Assembly: GCA_965206395.1 (NCBI GenBank)
Contig: CBDBJK010000016.1
Location: forward strand, 1 to 53,755
From: CBDBJK01 sp965206395
GTDB taxonomy: Bacteria > Chloroflexota > Dehalococcoidia > Lucifugimonadales > CATOSD01
Reading direction: 5' to 3'
DNA: 53,755 nt
How positions within the stretch are numbered: the first letter of the stretch is position 1; every line of letters begins with the position of its first letter. Below are positions 7,057-16,599 of the stretch, in pieces. The translations under genes and the position numbers were made by a program. The notes below the pieces were generated by a model. It saw only the letters and a program-made list of their open reading frames with translations. It searched no databases and was not told where the DNA came from.

Positions 7057-7827
7057 TCATCTGAGCCATATGAGAGCACCGACGAAGTTCAAGAATCCCA
7101 GGAAACGCGATGACAGCTTGTCAAAGCGAGAGAAGATATGCCGGTAGTGCTTGATCCTGTTGATGAAACACTCCACAAGGTGGCGCTCTCGGTAAAGGTA
7201 CTCATCATACTCTCGTGGCGTCTTTCGATTTGACCGAGGTGGAATCACAGGTAACGCGCCCCTGCCCAGGATGCATTGGAGAAAATCCATCGAATCGTAT
7301 CCCTTATCAGCAATCACATGCTCGGTTTCGAAATCAGCTATCAATGCCTGTGCCTGGGTGATGTCGTGACGTTGACCTGCTGTGAGCTCAAAGCGCAACG
7401 GGTTGCCCAATCCATCCACGCTCACGTGGATCTTGGTACTGAACCCGCCTCGGCTCCGGCCAAGAGCTTGGGCCGATTGGCCACCGTTTTTTGGAGGCTC
7501 CAGCAGCACAGGGATGAGCGCGAACCACAGTGCTATCACAGTGCTATCAATGATGACATGCTCCATATCGGGGTCTTGCACAAAATGCTGATGCATTCGT
7601 TCCCATACACCCTTTTCACACCAGCGTGCGAAGCGCTTATATACGCTGTTCCAGTGACCGTAGTGCTCAGGCAGCAGTCTCCAAGGAGCACCACTTCGTG
7701 CCATCCACAGGATGGCCTCGACGTAGCGCCTGCAATCGTCCTCCTCTCCAACGTAGAGGTCTGGGCATGAGCGCAGAAATTCAAGGATTTTCGACCATTG
7801 TTCATTGCGTAATTCAGTCGTTGACAT
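7057..7827 (-). CDS. IS5-family transposase
   Basis: 256 residues from ATG 7827 (MSTTELRNEQW); the frame opens slightly earlier inside the terminal repeat. The N-terminal DUF4096-like region has APWRLLPEHYGHWNSVYKRF. DDE catalytic residues are visible: Asp in HVIIDST, Asp in VIADKGYDS, Glu in RHLVECFINR. C-terminal ending FVGALIWLR is typical. Odd feature: between the first Asp and ALGRSRGG, the usual VVRAHPCAAGA is replaced by an unrelated stretch because of an 11-bp tandem duplication (7526-7547). Activity is uncertain. Confidence 0.9.
   Translation of the reverse strand: MSTTELRNEQWSKILEFLRSCPDLYVGEEDDCRRYVEAILWMARSGAPWRLLPEHYGHWNSVYKRFARWCEKGVWERMHQHFVQDPDMEHVIIDSTVIALWFALIPVLLEPPKNGGQSAQALGRSRGGFSTKIHVSVDGLGNPLRFELTAGQRHDITQAQALIADFETEHVIADKGYDSMDFLQCILGRGALPVIPPRSNRKTPREYDEYLYRERHLVECFINRIKHYRHIFSRFDKLSSRFLGFLNFVGALIWLR
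7526..7547. repeat. 11-bp tandem duplication in transposase gene
   Basis: CACAGTGCTAT occurs twice in direct tandem. Dropping one copy restores the conserved IDSTVVRAHPCAAG, but moves the downstream half out of frame across an A6 run. See findings. Confidence 0.85.
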
Positions 7828-9481
7828 GTATCCATTATGCACCAAATGTCAACACAACCTAATCTTCGCACTCGCACTCCTATCTATCCCAATCCTCCAA
7901 CAGGGACAAACGAATGCAATCGCGGAGTCGACGACGGCAACAGCCGTATTCGACTGGTCGATGCCCGACCGCTTTGGAGATGACAGCGACGGCGATGGCC
8001 TGATTGATTACTTCACGACTTTTGAAGCCGTCAACCCCACAAGCTGGCGTGTAGATTTCGACGCCTGCGACTCTACGGGAACCATCGATCTTTACATCTG
8101 GTTCATTGATGGTATCGATCAATCGCCTGTAGAGGCCTGTGGCGGATTCTCATACGAGTTTCCAACCGAGAGCGCTTACGAGGTGAAGCTGGTTCTGATT
8201 GAAGCAGGCCGAGAAGTAGCCTCACATACCGAGGAAGTTGTCGTGCAGGACTGGCTGATCGTCTCGCTTGGAGACTCCGCCGCGTCGGGCGAGGGTGTTC
8301 CCGACATCCCGATTCCCGATTCCGTGATTTCCGGCACAGCAGACGCTGTGAAAACTCTTATGGCTGCGCAGGCCGACCTCAGGAGAACACAGGCCAATCC
8401 CGACGCGACCCAGAGTATGATTGACGCGGCGAATGCGGCGGTGGCAAACGCCCAGGCGTCAGTTGACCAGTGGAAGACTCAGGTGATAGCTACGTGGCAG
8501 GACGAGCCTTGTCATCGCTCTGCCAAAGCAGGCCCACCCAAGGCGGCCATAATGTTGGAGCAAAACGACCCTAGAACATCGGTGACCTTCATTCATCTTG
8601 CGTGTTCTGGCGACACGACTAGCGACCTCCCAGGGCAGATTCAGCAGGCCAACGCGCTCATCGGCGACCGCGAAATCGACGCACTGACGATGACGATAGG
8701 CGCGAACGACACCGGATTCGCAAATATCGCCTTCGCTTGTGTTGAGCAAATGCCATGCTTTGCTGAAAAACACCTTACAATTGGCATCTTGCTGACGCTC
8801 AGGTTCTGTCTGCCAGCGATATTACTTGGCAAGTTCGAGGAGTGCAAAGAGTTCTTCACCAATATCGGAGGCAGCCCGGATGACCCCAGCGCGAAGAGAA
8901 TCTTCTTCGACGGCATCTATGGCAAGGATTGTGAGGATGAAGGGCCAGGATGCACCCGTCTTCTGGACAATTACGACAATTTCAATAACGTGGAATTGCC
9001 CAACCTGAACGGCCTGACGATTCCAGACTCCGCTGCCCAACGCAAGGAGCGCGTCTACCTGTTAGAGTACTTCGATGTGACAAAGAATGATGATGGTACA
9101 TACTGCGAAGACATTCCGGGTGTGAGCAAGAACGAGGCGATATGGATCGATTTCGTCGTCGAAGCTCGTCTCGATGACGCTGGCGCTAGGGCTGCACAGA
9201 GTGCGGGTTGGAGCTATATCGATGGAATCCACGCCGGATACAGCACGCACGGCTACTGCGCCGACGATCACTGGATAGTGCAGTTCGCCGAAACGCTTCA
9301 ATCTCAGGGCGACATCAACGGCGCATTGCATCAGAACGAGGCAGGCAACGTATTCCACGCTGAGCAAATCGCGGCAGATCTGATGCAAGATTTTTACATA
9401 GGTGGGGACCTTGCCTCGCCTCGTAAGCCCGACCAGAGCGAGTGATGACCCGGCTCGGTTAGCCTTGAGGAGGAAGCTGCA

Positions 9482-10873
9482 ATGTCATGGTCGATACCAC
9501 GTAGAATCATCGCAATTGCGGTCGTGTTGCTCGGCGTCTTGATTCCCCTGATTGCTTTCGCGGGCAATCGCATGGAAATCCAGTCTGACAGTGTTGAGCA
9601 GTCACTCCTGATTCACCAGGCCAGAAATGTCATCTTGCTTATAGGGGACGGCATGGGCGATTCTGAGATTACGCTTGCCCGCAACTATCACGTAGGCGCT
9701 GACGGGCGGCTCAGTCTCGATAATCTGCCCTTCATGGGGACAATCACTACGTATTCGGTTGAGGAGTCCAACCCGTCGTTGCCTAACTACGTTACCGATT
9801 CGGCAGCCGCAGCCACTGCCCTCGCCACAGGCGTCAAGACGAGCAACACCCGAATCGCGACTACGGCGGGCAGCGACCTGGATATACAGACCGTTCTTGA
9901 GATGGCACAAGGGGCGGGATTTCTGACAGGGCTGGTTTCCACCGCCGAAATCGCCGACGCTACGCCCGCGTCATTTGCCTCCCACATCAATCAACGCTTC
10001 TGCAAAGGCCCGGAGGATATGGCGGACTGCCTACCGGATAAGAAACTGAACGGAGGCCCAGGCTCTATTGCAGAGCAACTGGTAGACCACCAGATAGACG
10101 TGCTTCTCGGCGGAGGCAAGGCCATATTCGAGCAGGTCATCGACGGCGGCCCGTTTGTGGGTCAGACAGTAACCCAATCGGCAATTGCACAGGGTTACAG
10201 CGTCGTGGAAACCGCCGCACAGCTTGGAGTGACTCTGCCTGGAGACCAGGTTCTTGGTCTGTTCACCAACGGCAATATGAGCGCGGAGTGGGCTGGCGAC
10301 CCCGCGCTGCCGTTTCCCGGCAGTGGCCCGCAGATATGTCAGACCGACCAGCGTCCACTCGGCGAACCGGGCATTGTCGGGATGACTGCGAAAGCCATCC
10401 AGCTGCTCCACTTCGCCGCCAAGGAAGCTGGCATCCCAGGCTTCTTTCTGGTTGTGGAGGGAGCGTCAATCGACAAACAGTCGCACTTGTCCAGCCCGTG
10501 CCAGCAGATTGGCGAGACCGTCGCTTTCGATGATGCCGTCGAGGTGGCTGTGAATTACGCGAATCGCCACGTCAACAACGCACGAATCCCGCTGGATACC
10601 CTTGTCATCGTAACCGCTGACCACGGCCAGACGGCACAGATTATCTGGCCTCCCGTTAGCGTAGACCAGCCAGGCGCGTTCAGCAGGCTCGTCACCGCCG
10701 ACGGTGCTGTGATAACGGTCAGTTACGTAACCAGGGAAGTCGGAGCCTTGCAAAGCCATACTGGAACCCAGTTGCGAATAGCCGCGCTTGGCCCACAATC
10801 AGCCAGGGTCATCGGCCTCCACGATAACACCGATATTTTCCATCTCATGGCTCGTGTCCTTGGGTTGGAATAG
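9482..10873 (+). CDS. phoA: Secreted alkaline phosphatase (PhoA family)
   Basis: 463 residues. Removes phosphate from monoesters outside the cytoplasm. Signal peptide MSWSIPRRIIAIAVVLLGVL with a probable cut after AFA near residue 28. Metal-binding Asp in VILLIGDGMGDSE (near 56), nucleophile Ser107 in NYVTDSAAAATALATG, and the C-terminal His motif TADHGQTAQII. AGGAGG precedes the ATG. It sits between an SGNH hydrolase and a PI-PLC-like gene, all plus strand with gaps of 31-36 bases, which suggests one phosphorus-scavenging operon. It is the only unbroken member of the three. Confidence 0.92.
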   Translation: MSWSIPRRIIAIAVVLLGVLIPLIAFAGNRMEIQSDSVEQSLLIHQARNVILLIGDGMGDSEITLARNYHVGADGRLSLDNLPFMGTITTYSVEESNPSLPNYVTDSAAAATALATGVKTSNTRIATTAGSDLDIQTVLEMAQGAGFLTGLVSTAEIADATPASFASHINQRFCKGPEDMADCLPDKKLNGGPGSIAEQLVDHQIDVLLGGGKAIFEQVIDGGPFVGQTVTQSAIAQGYSVVETAAQLGVTLPGDQVLGLFTNGNMSAEWAGDPALPFPGSGPQICQTDQRPLGEPGIVGMTAKAIQLLHFAAKEAGIPGFFLVVEGASIDKQSHLSSPCQQIGETVAFDDAVEVAVNYANRHVNNARIPLDTLVIVTADHGQTAQIIWPPVSVDQPGAFSRLVTADGAVITVSYVTREVGALQSHTGTQLRIAALGPQSARVIGLHDNTDIFHLMARVLGLE

Positions 10874-10904
10874 CTAACCCTCAACATAATAGGATTGGCC
10901 CGGC

Positions 10905-12902
10905 ATGAATAATTTGACTCTCTCTAACAAAATAACGTTCAAGGCAGCACTGAAATGGGCATTCGTGGTCGCACTGGCCTTTGGTGTCTTTCTACCGATG
11001 CGAAGCGATGCCAATGCTGGAGAGACGACGACCTGGGACTGTGGCGGCGAAGGAGAAACTCCATGTAGTGCGAGCACGGAATTCTTCTGGGCAAATGGCA
11101 ACCTGTTTGCAGATCGCGGCCTGAAAGCGACCGGATTTAGAGTGCTGCCGGACATCGGTTTACAGTTGGGCGATATGGTGCGACTCAATCGGGAAGACCT
11201 CGAATTGGGCAGGAGACTTGCGGAGGTAGATATACCCACCCTCCGTGCCCGTGTGCAAGGCCTCACTATAAGCGACTTTCTCGCCGACGTCGATAATTCT
11301 GGAACGGCGAGGCCTGGGCCGGACTTCCGCAAGCCCGGCTGGAGCGTCGTTGCAGACTTCAAGAATTTGATGGCCGACCTGAGGCAGGTTGTTGGCTCGT
11401 TGCCCCATGCTATCCGCAAGACTGCGGGGCCTTTGCCTGAACAAGCCTTCGCGGGGAGTAATGTATATAGCGCAGAGTTCGATGTCTCCAAATTCCGGTC
11501 AGACCTCGAAGACTTGAAGGGCTTCCTCACCGCTCGCGCTGGCCCTCTCGGTTGGTTTGAAGACCTAATCCTCGATTTCTACGACCCACCGGGCACGTCT
11601 GTAAACTCGACTCGAAGGCAGCAGGAGGTGGAAGATTTTCAGGGCGCATGGACTTACTGGGCCTTAGTGAACCAGCTAGAGCTAGCCAAGGACGAGCCTC
11701 TGAACTGGGTCACGCTCATCAGCACACATAACTCCTTCAACAATCGCTCTGACGGCTATGCCGTGCCGAACGATTGGTATTCGATGACTGACCAGTTGCG
11801 ATTGGGCGCGAGGTCTCTCTTGCTCGACTTGCACTGGTTCAAAGACCAACTCAGGCTTTGCCACGGAACTTCAGATCATATTGGCTGTGCAGGTTTCGAC
11901 AGGTTCTACACCAACGGCATAAAAGAGATTGGCGAGTGGCTCGATGCCAACCCAGGTGAGGTTATCTTTGTCGTGATTGAAGATCGCTCCAACGGGCACG
12001 ATAACTATGTTAACGACCCTATCGCGAAATACTTTGGAGACCGCGTGTTTAAGCCAGGTGATGTTGCCACGCTTGGTTTGCCCGACCCCCGAACACAGCG
12101 ATGGCCGACGATTCATGAGATGCGTGACAAGAGCAAGCAGGTCATTATCATTAGCCCTGATGACCACAGCGGTGAGTGGATATGGCACGATACGTTTACC
12201 AATCCGTTCACGTCTTCGAAAGCTGACAATTTCGAACACGACGGCAGCCGTAACGATTGTTGGGGCAATGACTCTAGTGGCCCCTAGTCGTTCAAGCAGA
12301 ATCATAATCGGCTTTCAGGTCTCTACGAAGCCCGCTCTCTTCTGGACGCATTCGCCTGGACGGGCGTGTTCGACGAGGCCGAGATTGCCGACTTGGTGCG
12401 ATGCAACGTGAACTTAATATCATTCGACTTCTTGCACGCACAGGAGAAGTCGCCGCCTACAACTTGCCTTGTGGAATGGCTGCGGAATGGCAAGGCAGCC
12501 TGTCAAGAGCCTGATACGAGGCTAGCGAGTGCGGTGTGGAGCTGGAGAGAAGGTGACGCAGGCCAATTGGGGGACGCTGCCCTGTTCAACGACTCTGACG
12601 GGCGATGGTTTTCCAGAGATCCAAACGATCACCACCACTTCGCTTGCGCAAGGCCAAGAGAGGGCGAGCCTGGTGACTGGGACGACAAGCTGGGCGAAAA
12701 CTGGGCAGTGACCACTGCGACAGGCGTGTGGTCTGAGGGAGGCCAGGCATGCCTCGACGAGTACGGAGGCCAGGGCTACATTTTCGCTGTCCCGGTCAAC
12801 GGATGGCAAAACGAACGTTTGAGAGAGGCCAACGTCGCGGGTGGCGACGTATGGCTGGACTACAATGACATTCAGATAGAGGGTGTGTGGGTGAGAAATT
12901 AA
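10905..12902 (+). pseudogene. Secreted PI-PLC-like phosphodiesterase with in-frame amber codon
   Basis: N-terminal signal peptide (KWAFVVALAFGVFLP near residues 22-36). The N-terminal ~260 residues are unassigned. Then a PI-PLC X-type domain: LISTHNSFNNRSDGY with the first catalytic His, LLLDLHWFKDQLRLCHGTSD with the second, and VIFVVIEDRSNG. A TAG at 12285-12287 interrupts the gene after GNDSSGP. The same frame then continues without a shift as SFKQNHNRLSGLYEARSLLD to a natural TAA at 12900-12902, with further protein-like sequence. Full length would be 665 residues. This looks like a single nonsense change, not a shift. Confidence 0.75.
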
Positions 12903-13003
12903 TCTCAATGCTCTGCGAGGGCGGGTGGGTGGGAAACATTCGCTCGCCTTCGCAGATCGCTCCGCCCAGGAAATGGATGGCAAATTTCAACGAGGCTGCT
13001 AAC

Positions 13004-14253
13004 ATGCGAATGTCCCTAGAAGGCATAAGAATTCTCGATTTCTCCCGCATATGGGCAGGGCCACAAGGCACCAAGCTGCTCGCCGACATGGGAGCCGATG
13101 TCATCAAGGTCGAATCGCTCCGCGCCATCGACCCGCACCGTGCTATCGCTGGCTCCGGCAACCTTCCCGACGGCGAACCGGGGCCTGACCCCTGGAATCG
13201 CAGCGGCTGGTTTAATACCCTGCATCAGAGCAAGTATGGCGTCACAGCCGACATTACTAATCCTAAAGGTAAGGCCATTCTCGAAGAGCTTGTGAGTATC
13301 AGCGACGTGGTTATCGAGAACTACCGCGCTGGTCTGATGGCGCGCAGAGGATTCGGCTACGACGACCTGAGACGGTTGCGTCCCGACATAATCATGGTTT
13401 CGATGCCCGCGTTCGGTAGTGCAGGCCCCTGGAAGGACTTCATACAGTACGGCATTGGGCAGGAGCAGCTAGGGGGCATTGCATCGATGAACGGCTATCT
13501 TGGAGACGACGCTCCGATGAAATCAGGCGTCAACTTCGGCGACCCGATTAGCGGTGCGCACGCTGCTGCTGCGGTGCTTTCCGCGTTACTCTATCGTCGG
13601 CGCACTGGCAAGGGCATCTTCATAGACTCAGGACAGCTTGAGTCTTCGATATGTCTCATAGGAGAGCATTTGCTGGGCTTCGAAATGACAGGGCGCAACC
13701 CCCAAAATCGAGGCAACCGGCATCCTGTCTATGCCCCTCACGGCGTCTATCCCTGCGAGGGTGTCGATAGCTGGGTCACCATCGCTGTGACATCAGACCT
13801 CAAGTGGGTCAGCCTGTGTGAGGCGATGAATGTGCCTGAGCTTGCCGACGACCCTCGGTTCGTCAGCATCATTTCGAGGCATAAGAATCATGATGAGTTG
13901 GACGCGCTCATCTCTCGATGGACGCAGAACAAAGATGCCAACAATGTCATGGAGTTGTTGCAAGCGCATGGCATCGCCGCTACGCCGGTGCTGTCGGGCG
14001 AGGCATATTCAACGATCCTCATTACCAGGAGCGAGGCTTGCTTGAATTGATCGACCATCCTTCCGCAGGGCCTTACTTCTTGCCGGGAATATCGTGGAAG
14101 ATGTCCAGAAGTCCTGGCGTTGTCCGATGGCCCAGTCCACGCCTTGGCGAGCATAACGCTTTCATATATAGTAAGTTGTTGGGGAGGTCTTCCAAAGAAA
14201 TCGAGGAGATGGAGTCCGAAGGTATCATTGGCACTGTGCCAGCGGAAAGCTAG
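13004..14253 (+). pseudogene. CaiB/BaiF CoA-transferase (Asp-containing), frameshifted near C-terminus
   Basis: ATG 13004 is chosen for its CGAGG site and because the N-terminus MSLEGIRILDFSRIWAGP then matches the family; the frame is open to 12887. The catalytic Asp is present (SGVNFGDPISG, about residue 180). Family blocks: ADVIKVESLR, VVIENYRAGLM, NRHPVYAPHGVYPCEG. The frame ends early at 14050, but the next frame carries IFNDPHYQERGLLELIDHP through LGEHNAF to the stop at 14253. Adding one G at about 14005 joins them. Probably the former partner of the Asp-less gene at 5721. Its stop codon lies in the IS target site. Confidence 0.85.
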
Positions 14254-15450
14254 GGATGCTCTGAATAAGTCCCGATGGCTTGTGGGATAGTAAAATAGGG
14301 CCAAGGCCTGAAGACGGGGGAGGAGAGGCAATGAACCAGCCGACGTTTGCGGACTTGGACTACGAGAGCAAGAAGCGAAAGACTCGCCGGGAGAAGTTCC
14401 TTGAGCGCATGGATGGACTGATCCCTTGGGAAGAGTTGGAAGAGCGCATTCGACCGTTCTATCCCAAGGCCGGTCGTGGTCGGCGGCCCTACGAGTTATC
14501 GGTGATGCTACGGATACACTGCGTGCAGTTGTTTTACAACCTGAGCGACCCTGGGATGGAGGACATGCTCTATGAGGTCGAATCGGTGAGGCGGTTCGTA
14601 GGGCTGAGACTGCCTGGGCCGCTGCCGGACGAGACGACGATTCTGAACTTCCGCCACCTGCTGGAAGAGCATGAGTTGGGCGCGGGTCTGTTCGAGGAGA
14701 TCAACCGCTATCTGGAGTCCAAGGGTCTCCGTCTTCAGGAGGGGACGATAGTGGACGCGAGCATCATAGCGGCGCCCTCATCGACGAAGAATCGGGCTAA
14801 AGAGCGCGACCCCGAGATGCACCAGACGAAGAAGGGTAACGAGTGGCACTTCGGGATGAAGGTGCACATCGGTGTGGACTCGCAGACGGGAGTGGTGCAC
14901 AGCATGACCACGACATCTGCGAACGTGCATGACCTGACTGAGTTGCCCCGGTTGCTGCACGGTGGGGAGTCTCAGGTGTGGGGAGATGCTGGGTATCAGG
15001 GAGTTGACAAGAGGCCGGGGAACCGGGGCTTGGACGTGGAGTGGCAGGTGGCGATGAGGCCCGGCCAGCGTCGGAAGCTGGAGCCTGGGAGCCCTGAGGC
15101 GGTGTCGGAGAAGCGCAAAGCGTCGGTCAGAGCTAAGGTGGAGCATCCGTTCCTGTACATCAAGCGGCACTTCGGCTACGCCAAGGTCCGCTACAGGGGG
15201 CTGTCCAAGAACACGCAGCGGCTGATGACGCTGCTGGGGTTTGCCAACTTGATGAGGGCCGAACAGTACCTGGCGGCGTGAGACCTTGTATAAGTGCGCC
15301 CAAAATCAGGGCTAAGGGCGGCGAAAGGCCCTGTCAGGGCCGGTTGTAGGCCGACAATAACCCTCACCACGGTGCCATGAGGCAATTTAACGCCCCCAAA
15401 ACCACTCCGGTCAACTCGGCCCAGCCTGAAGCCGATTGTTCAGAGCATCC
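14254..15450 (+). mobile_element. IS5-family insertion sequence (IS5 group)
   Basis: 1197 bp with inverted ends GGATGCTCTGAA (left) and TTCAGAGCATCC (right), flanked by CTAG on both sides (14250-14253 and 15451-15454). A 4-bp YTAR target duplication is the known hallmark of IS5-group elements. One transposase gene on the plus strand; the last 170 bases are non-coding. The insertion used the stop codon of the upstream CoA-transferase as target and kept it intact. Confidence 0.9.
14331..15281 (+). CDS. IS5-group transposase
   Basis: 316 residues from ATG 14331 (MNQPTFADLDYESKKRKTRR), preceded by GGAGGAGAGG. The DDE catalytic set is visible: Asp in GTIVDASIIAAPSSTKN, Asp in VWGDAGYQGV, Glu in RAKVEHPFLYIKRHFGY. 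The N-terminal DUF772-like part has YPKAGRGRRPYELSVMLR. It looks complete, so the element may be active. Confidence 0.92.
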   Translation: MNQPTFADLDYESKKRKTRREKFLERMDGLIPWEELEERIRPFYPKAGRGRRPYELSVMLRIHCVQLFYNLSDPGMEDMLYEVESVRRFVGLRLPGPLPDETTILNFRHLLEEHELGAGLFEEINRYLESKGLRLQEGTIVDASIIAAPSSTKNRAKERDPEMHQTKKGNEWHFGMKVHIGVDSQTGVVHSMTTTSANVHDLTELPRLLHGGESQVWGDAGYQGVDKRPGNRGLDVEWQVAMRPGQRRKLEPGSPEAVSEKRKASVRAKVEHPFLYIKRHFGYAKVRYRGLSKNTQRLMTLLGFANLMRAEQYLAA

Positions 15451-15454
15451 CTAG

Positions 15455-15726
15455 AATCATGCACTTGACGCAATGGTCGTTTCCTTCTAAGCTCGACTAC
15501 GAATAAGCAAGGGAACGCCATCTACCTTGTTCAACCCATTGTTCTCGCAAATTAGGTTTGATATACTTATCCCGGCCTCTGGCGTCAGACATGGTGTTCG
15601 TACCTGCATCCCCATTTATCTAGGGAAACCAGATTTGGACGTTCAGCCTAATACATCAATCACAAAAGTTAGTCAATCAAAACTGGCATCGTCGTAGCGA
15701 TATAAACAATAAAAGGAGGTGGGCTA
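15455..15726 (+). promoter_or_regulatory. AT-rich leader upstream of molybdoenzyme operon
   Basis: About 270 bases without a gene, clearly more AT-rich than the surroundings. It ends in AAAAGGAGGTGGGCTA before the TTG start of the FAD subunit. It must hold the operon promoter, but I see no convincing -35/-10 pair; GATATACTTAT (about 15560) and GCGATATAAAC (about 15700) are candidates only. Confidence 0.35.
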
Positions 15727-16596
15727 TTGAAGTGGTTTGACTATGCAAGCCCTAATTCGGTCAGGGAAGCTGTTGACCTGCTCGCTGAGCACGGAGACCG
15801 CGCCCGCATAATGGCCGGTGGGACTGATCTTCTCGTTCAGCTTAGAGGAGGTCGCAGAGAGCTAGACCTCGTGGTGAACGGCAAGAACATCCCTGAGTTG
15901 AATGAGATTACCTATGACCCTCAAGCTGGGCTAACCCTCGGAGCTTCTGTACCGTGTTACAAGATATACGGCAACGCGGCGGTAAGTCATGCATATCCCG
16001 GCATTATCGACGCGGCATCGCTAATCGGCGGCACGCAGATACAGGGCAGGGCATCTCTTGGAGGCAATCTCTGCAACGCCGCGCCCAGCGGTGACTCCAT
16101 CCCCGTTATGATTGCCCTCGGCGCTACTGCCAACGTTGTCGGGCCGAACGGCGCGCGAAAGATTGCCGTCGAGGACTTTTGCACCGGGCCAGGACAGAAC
16201 GCTCTACAGGCCGGAGAGATGCTCGTCTCCATCCATTTCCCGCCTCCTGGGCCAAACTCAGGAGCGCGCTACTTACGCTTCATCCCCAGAAACGAGATGG
16301 ACATCGCCGTAGCTGGCGCGGGCGTATCTGTGGTCCTGGAAAACGGCAACATCAAGTCGGCTCGTGTAGCCCTTGCATCTGTAGCGCCCACCCCGCTCTT
16401 CGTCAGAGAAGCAGGTGACGCTCTAGCAGGGAAACCCGCCAACGACGAGAGCATACAGGCGGCGGCGAGCCTCGCTGAGAACGCCGCGAAGCCCATCACC
16501 GACATGCGCGGCACCATCGAATACAGAAAACACCTATGCAACGTGCTCACAAGACGAGCTTTGAATACTGCTATCGAAAGAGCCAAGGAGGCGTAA
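15727..16596 (+). CDS. Molybdenum hydroxylase, FAD-binding subunit
   Basis: 289 residues; TTG start, fixed by AAAAGGAGG and by the family N-terminus KWFDYASPNSVREAVDLL. Medium subunit (CoxM/HbaB type) that carries electrons from the iron-sulfur subunit to the acceptor. FAD motifs: IMAGGTDLLVQLRGG (near 30-43) and ASLGGNLCNAAPSGDSIP (near 112-129). C-terminal domain (ISIHFPPPGP-like, RNEMDIAVAGAGVSV) is normal. First gene of a four-gene operon; 3 bases separate it from the next. Confidence 0.9.
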   Translation: MKWFDYASPNSVREAVDLLAEHGDRARIMAGGTDLLVQLRGGRRELDLVVNGKNIPELNEITYDPQAGLTLGASVPCYKIYGNAAVSHAYPGIIDAASLIGGTQIQGRASLGGNLCNAAPSGDSIPVMIALGATANVVGPNGARKIAVEDFCTGPGQNALQAGEMLVSIHFPPPGPNSGARYLRFIPRNEMDIAVAGAGVSVVLENGNIKSARVALASVAPTPLFVREAGDALAGKPANDESIQAAASLAENAAKPITDMRGTIEYRKHLCNVLTRRALNTAIERAKEA

Positions 16597-16599
16597 TAG

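Larger units (their letters stand above)
7042..7859 (-). mobile_element. IS5-family insertion sequence (IS427/IS1031-like)
   Basis: 818 bp bounded by perfect inverted repeats GGTTGTGTTGACATTT (7042-7057) and its complement (7844-7859). The flanks carry TA on both sides (7040-7041 and 7860-7861); excising the element plus one TA restores the reading frame of the host gene, which confirms the ends. One transposase gene on the minus strand, whose stop codon lies in the left repeat. Confidence 0.9.
7013..9445 (+). pseudogene. Secreted SGNH/GDSL hydrolase interrupted by IS
   Basis: The native ATG at 7013, preceded by AGGAGA, opens MSINKRILVL. After removing the IS (7042-7859) and one TA copy the frame continues in phase as IFALALLSIPILQQGQTNAIA, a clear signal peptide cut by the insertion. 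The mature part has a calcium-loop-like DDSDGDGLIDYF, the SGNH block I SLGDSAASGEG with nucleophilic Ser, a GANDTGF block III and a late DGIHAGYSTHGYCADDH with the catalytic His. Extracellular esterase or lipase likely. The remaining frame (about 7826-9445) could still be translated from a start inside the IS. First of three adjacent secreted hydrolases. Confidence 0.8.

Noticed and set aside
12285..12287. Pyrrolysine at the amber codon
   Set aside because: No pyl genes are seen, and a single amber codon in a decaying cassette is better explained by mutation.
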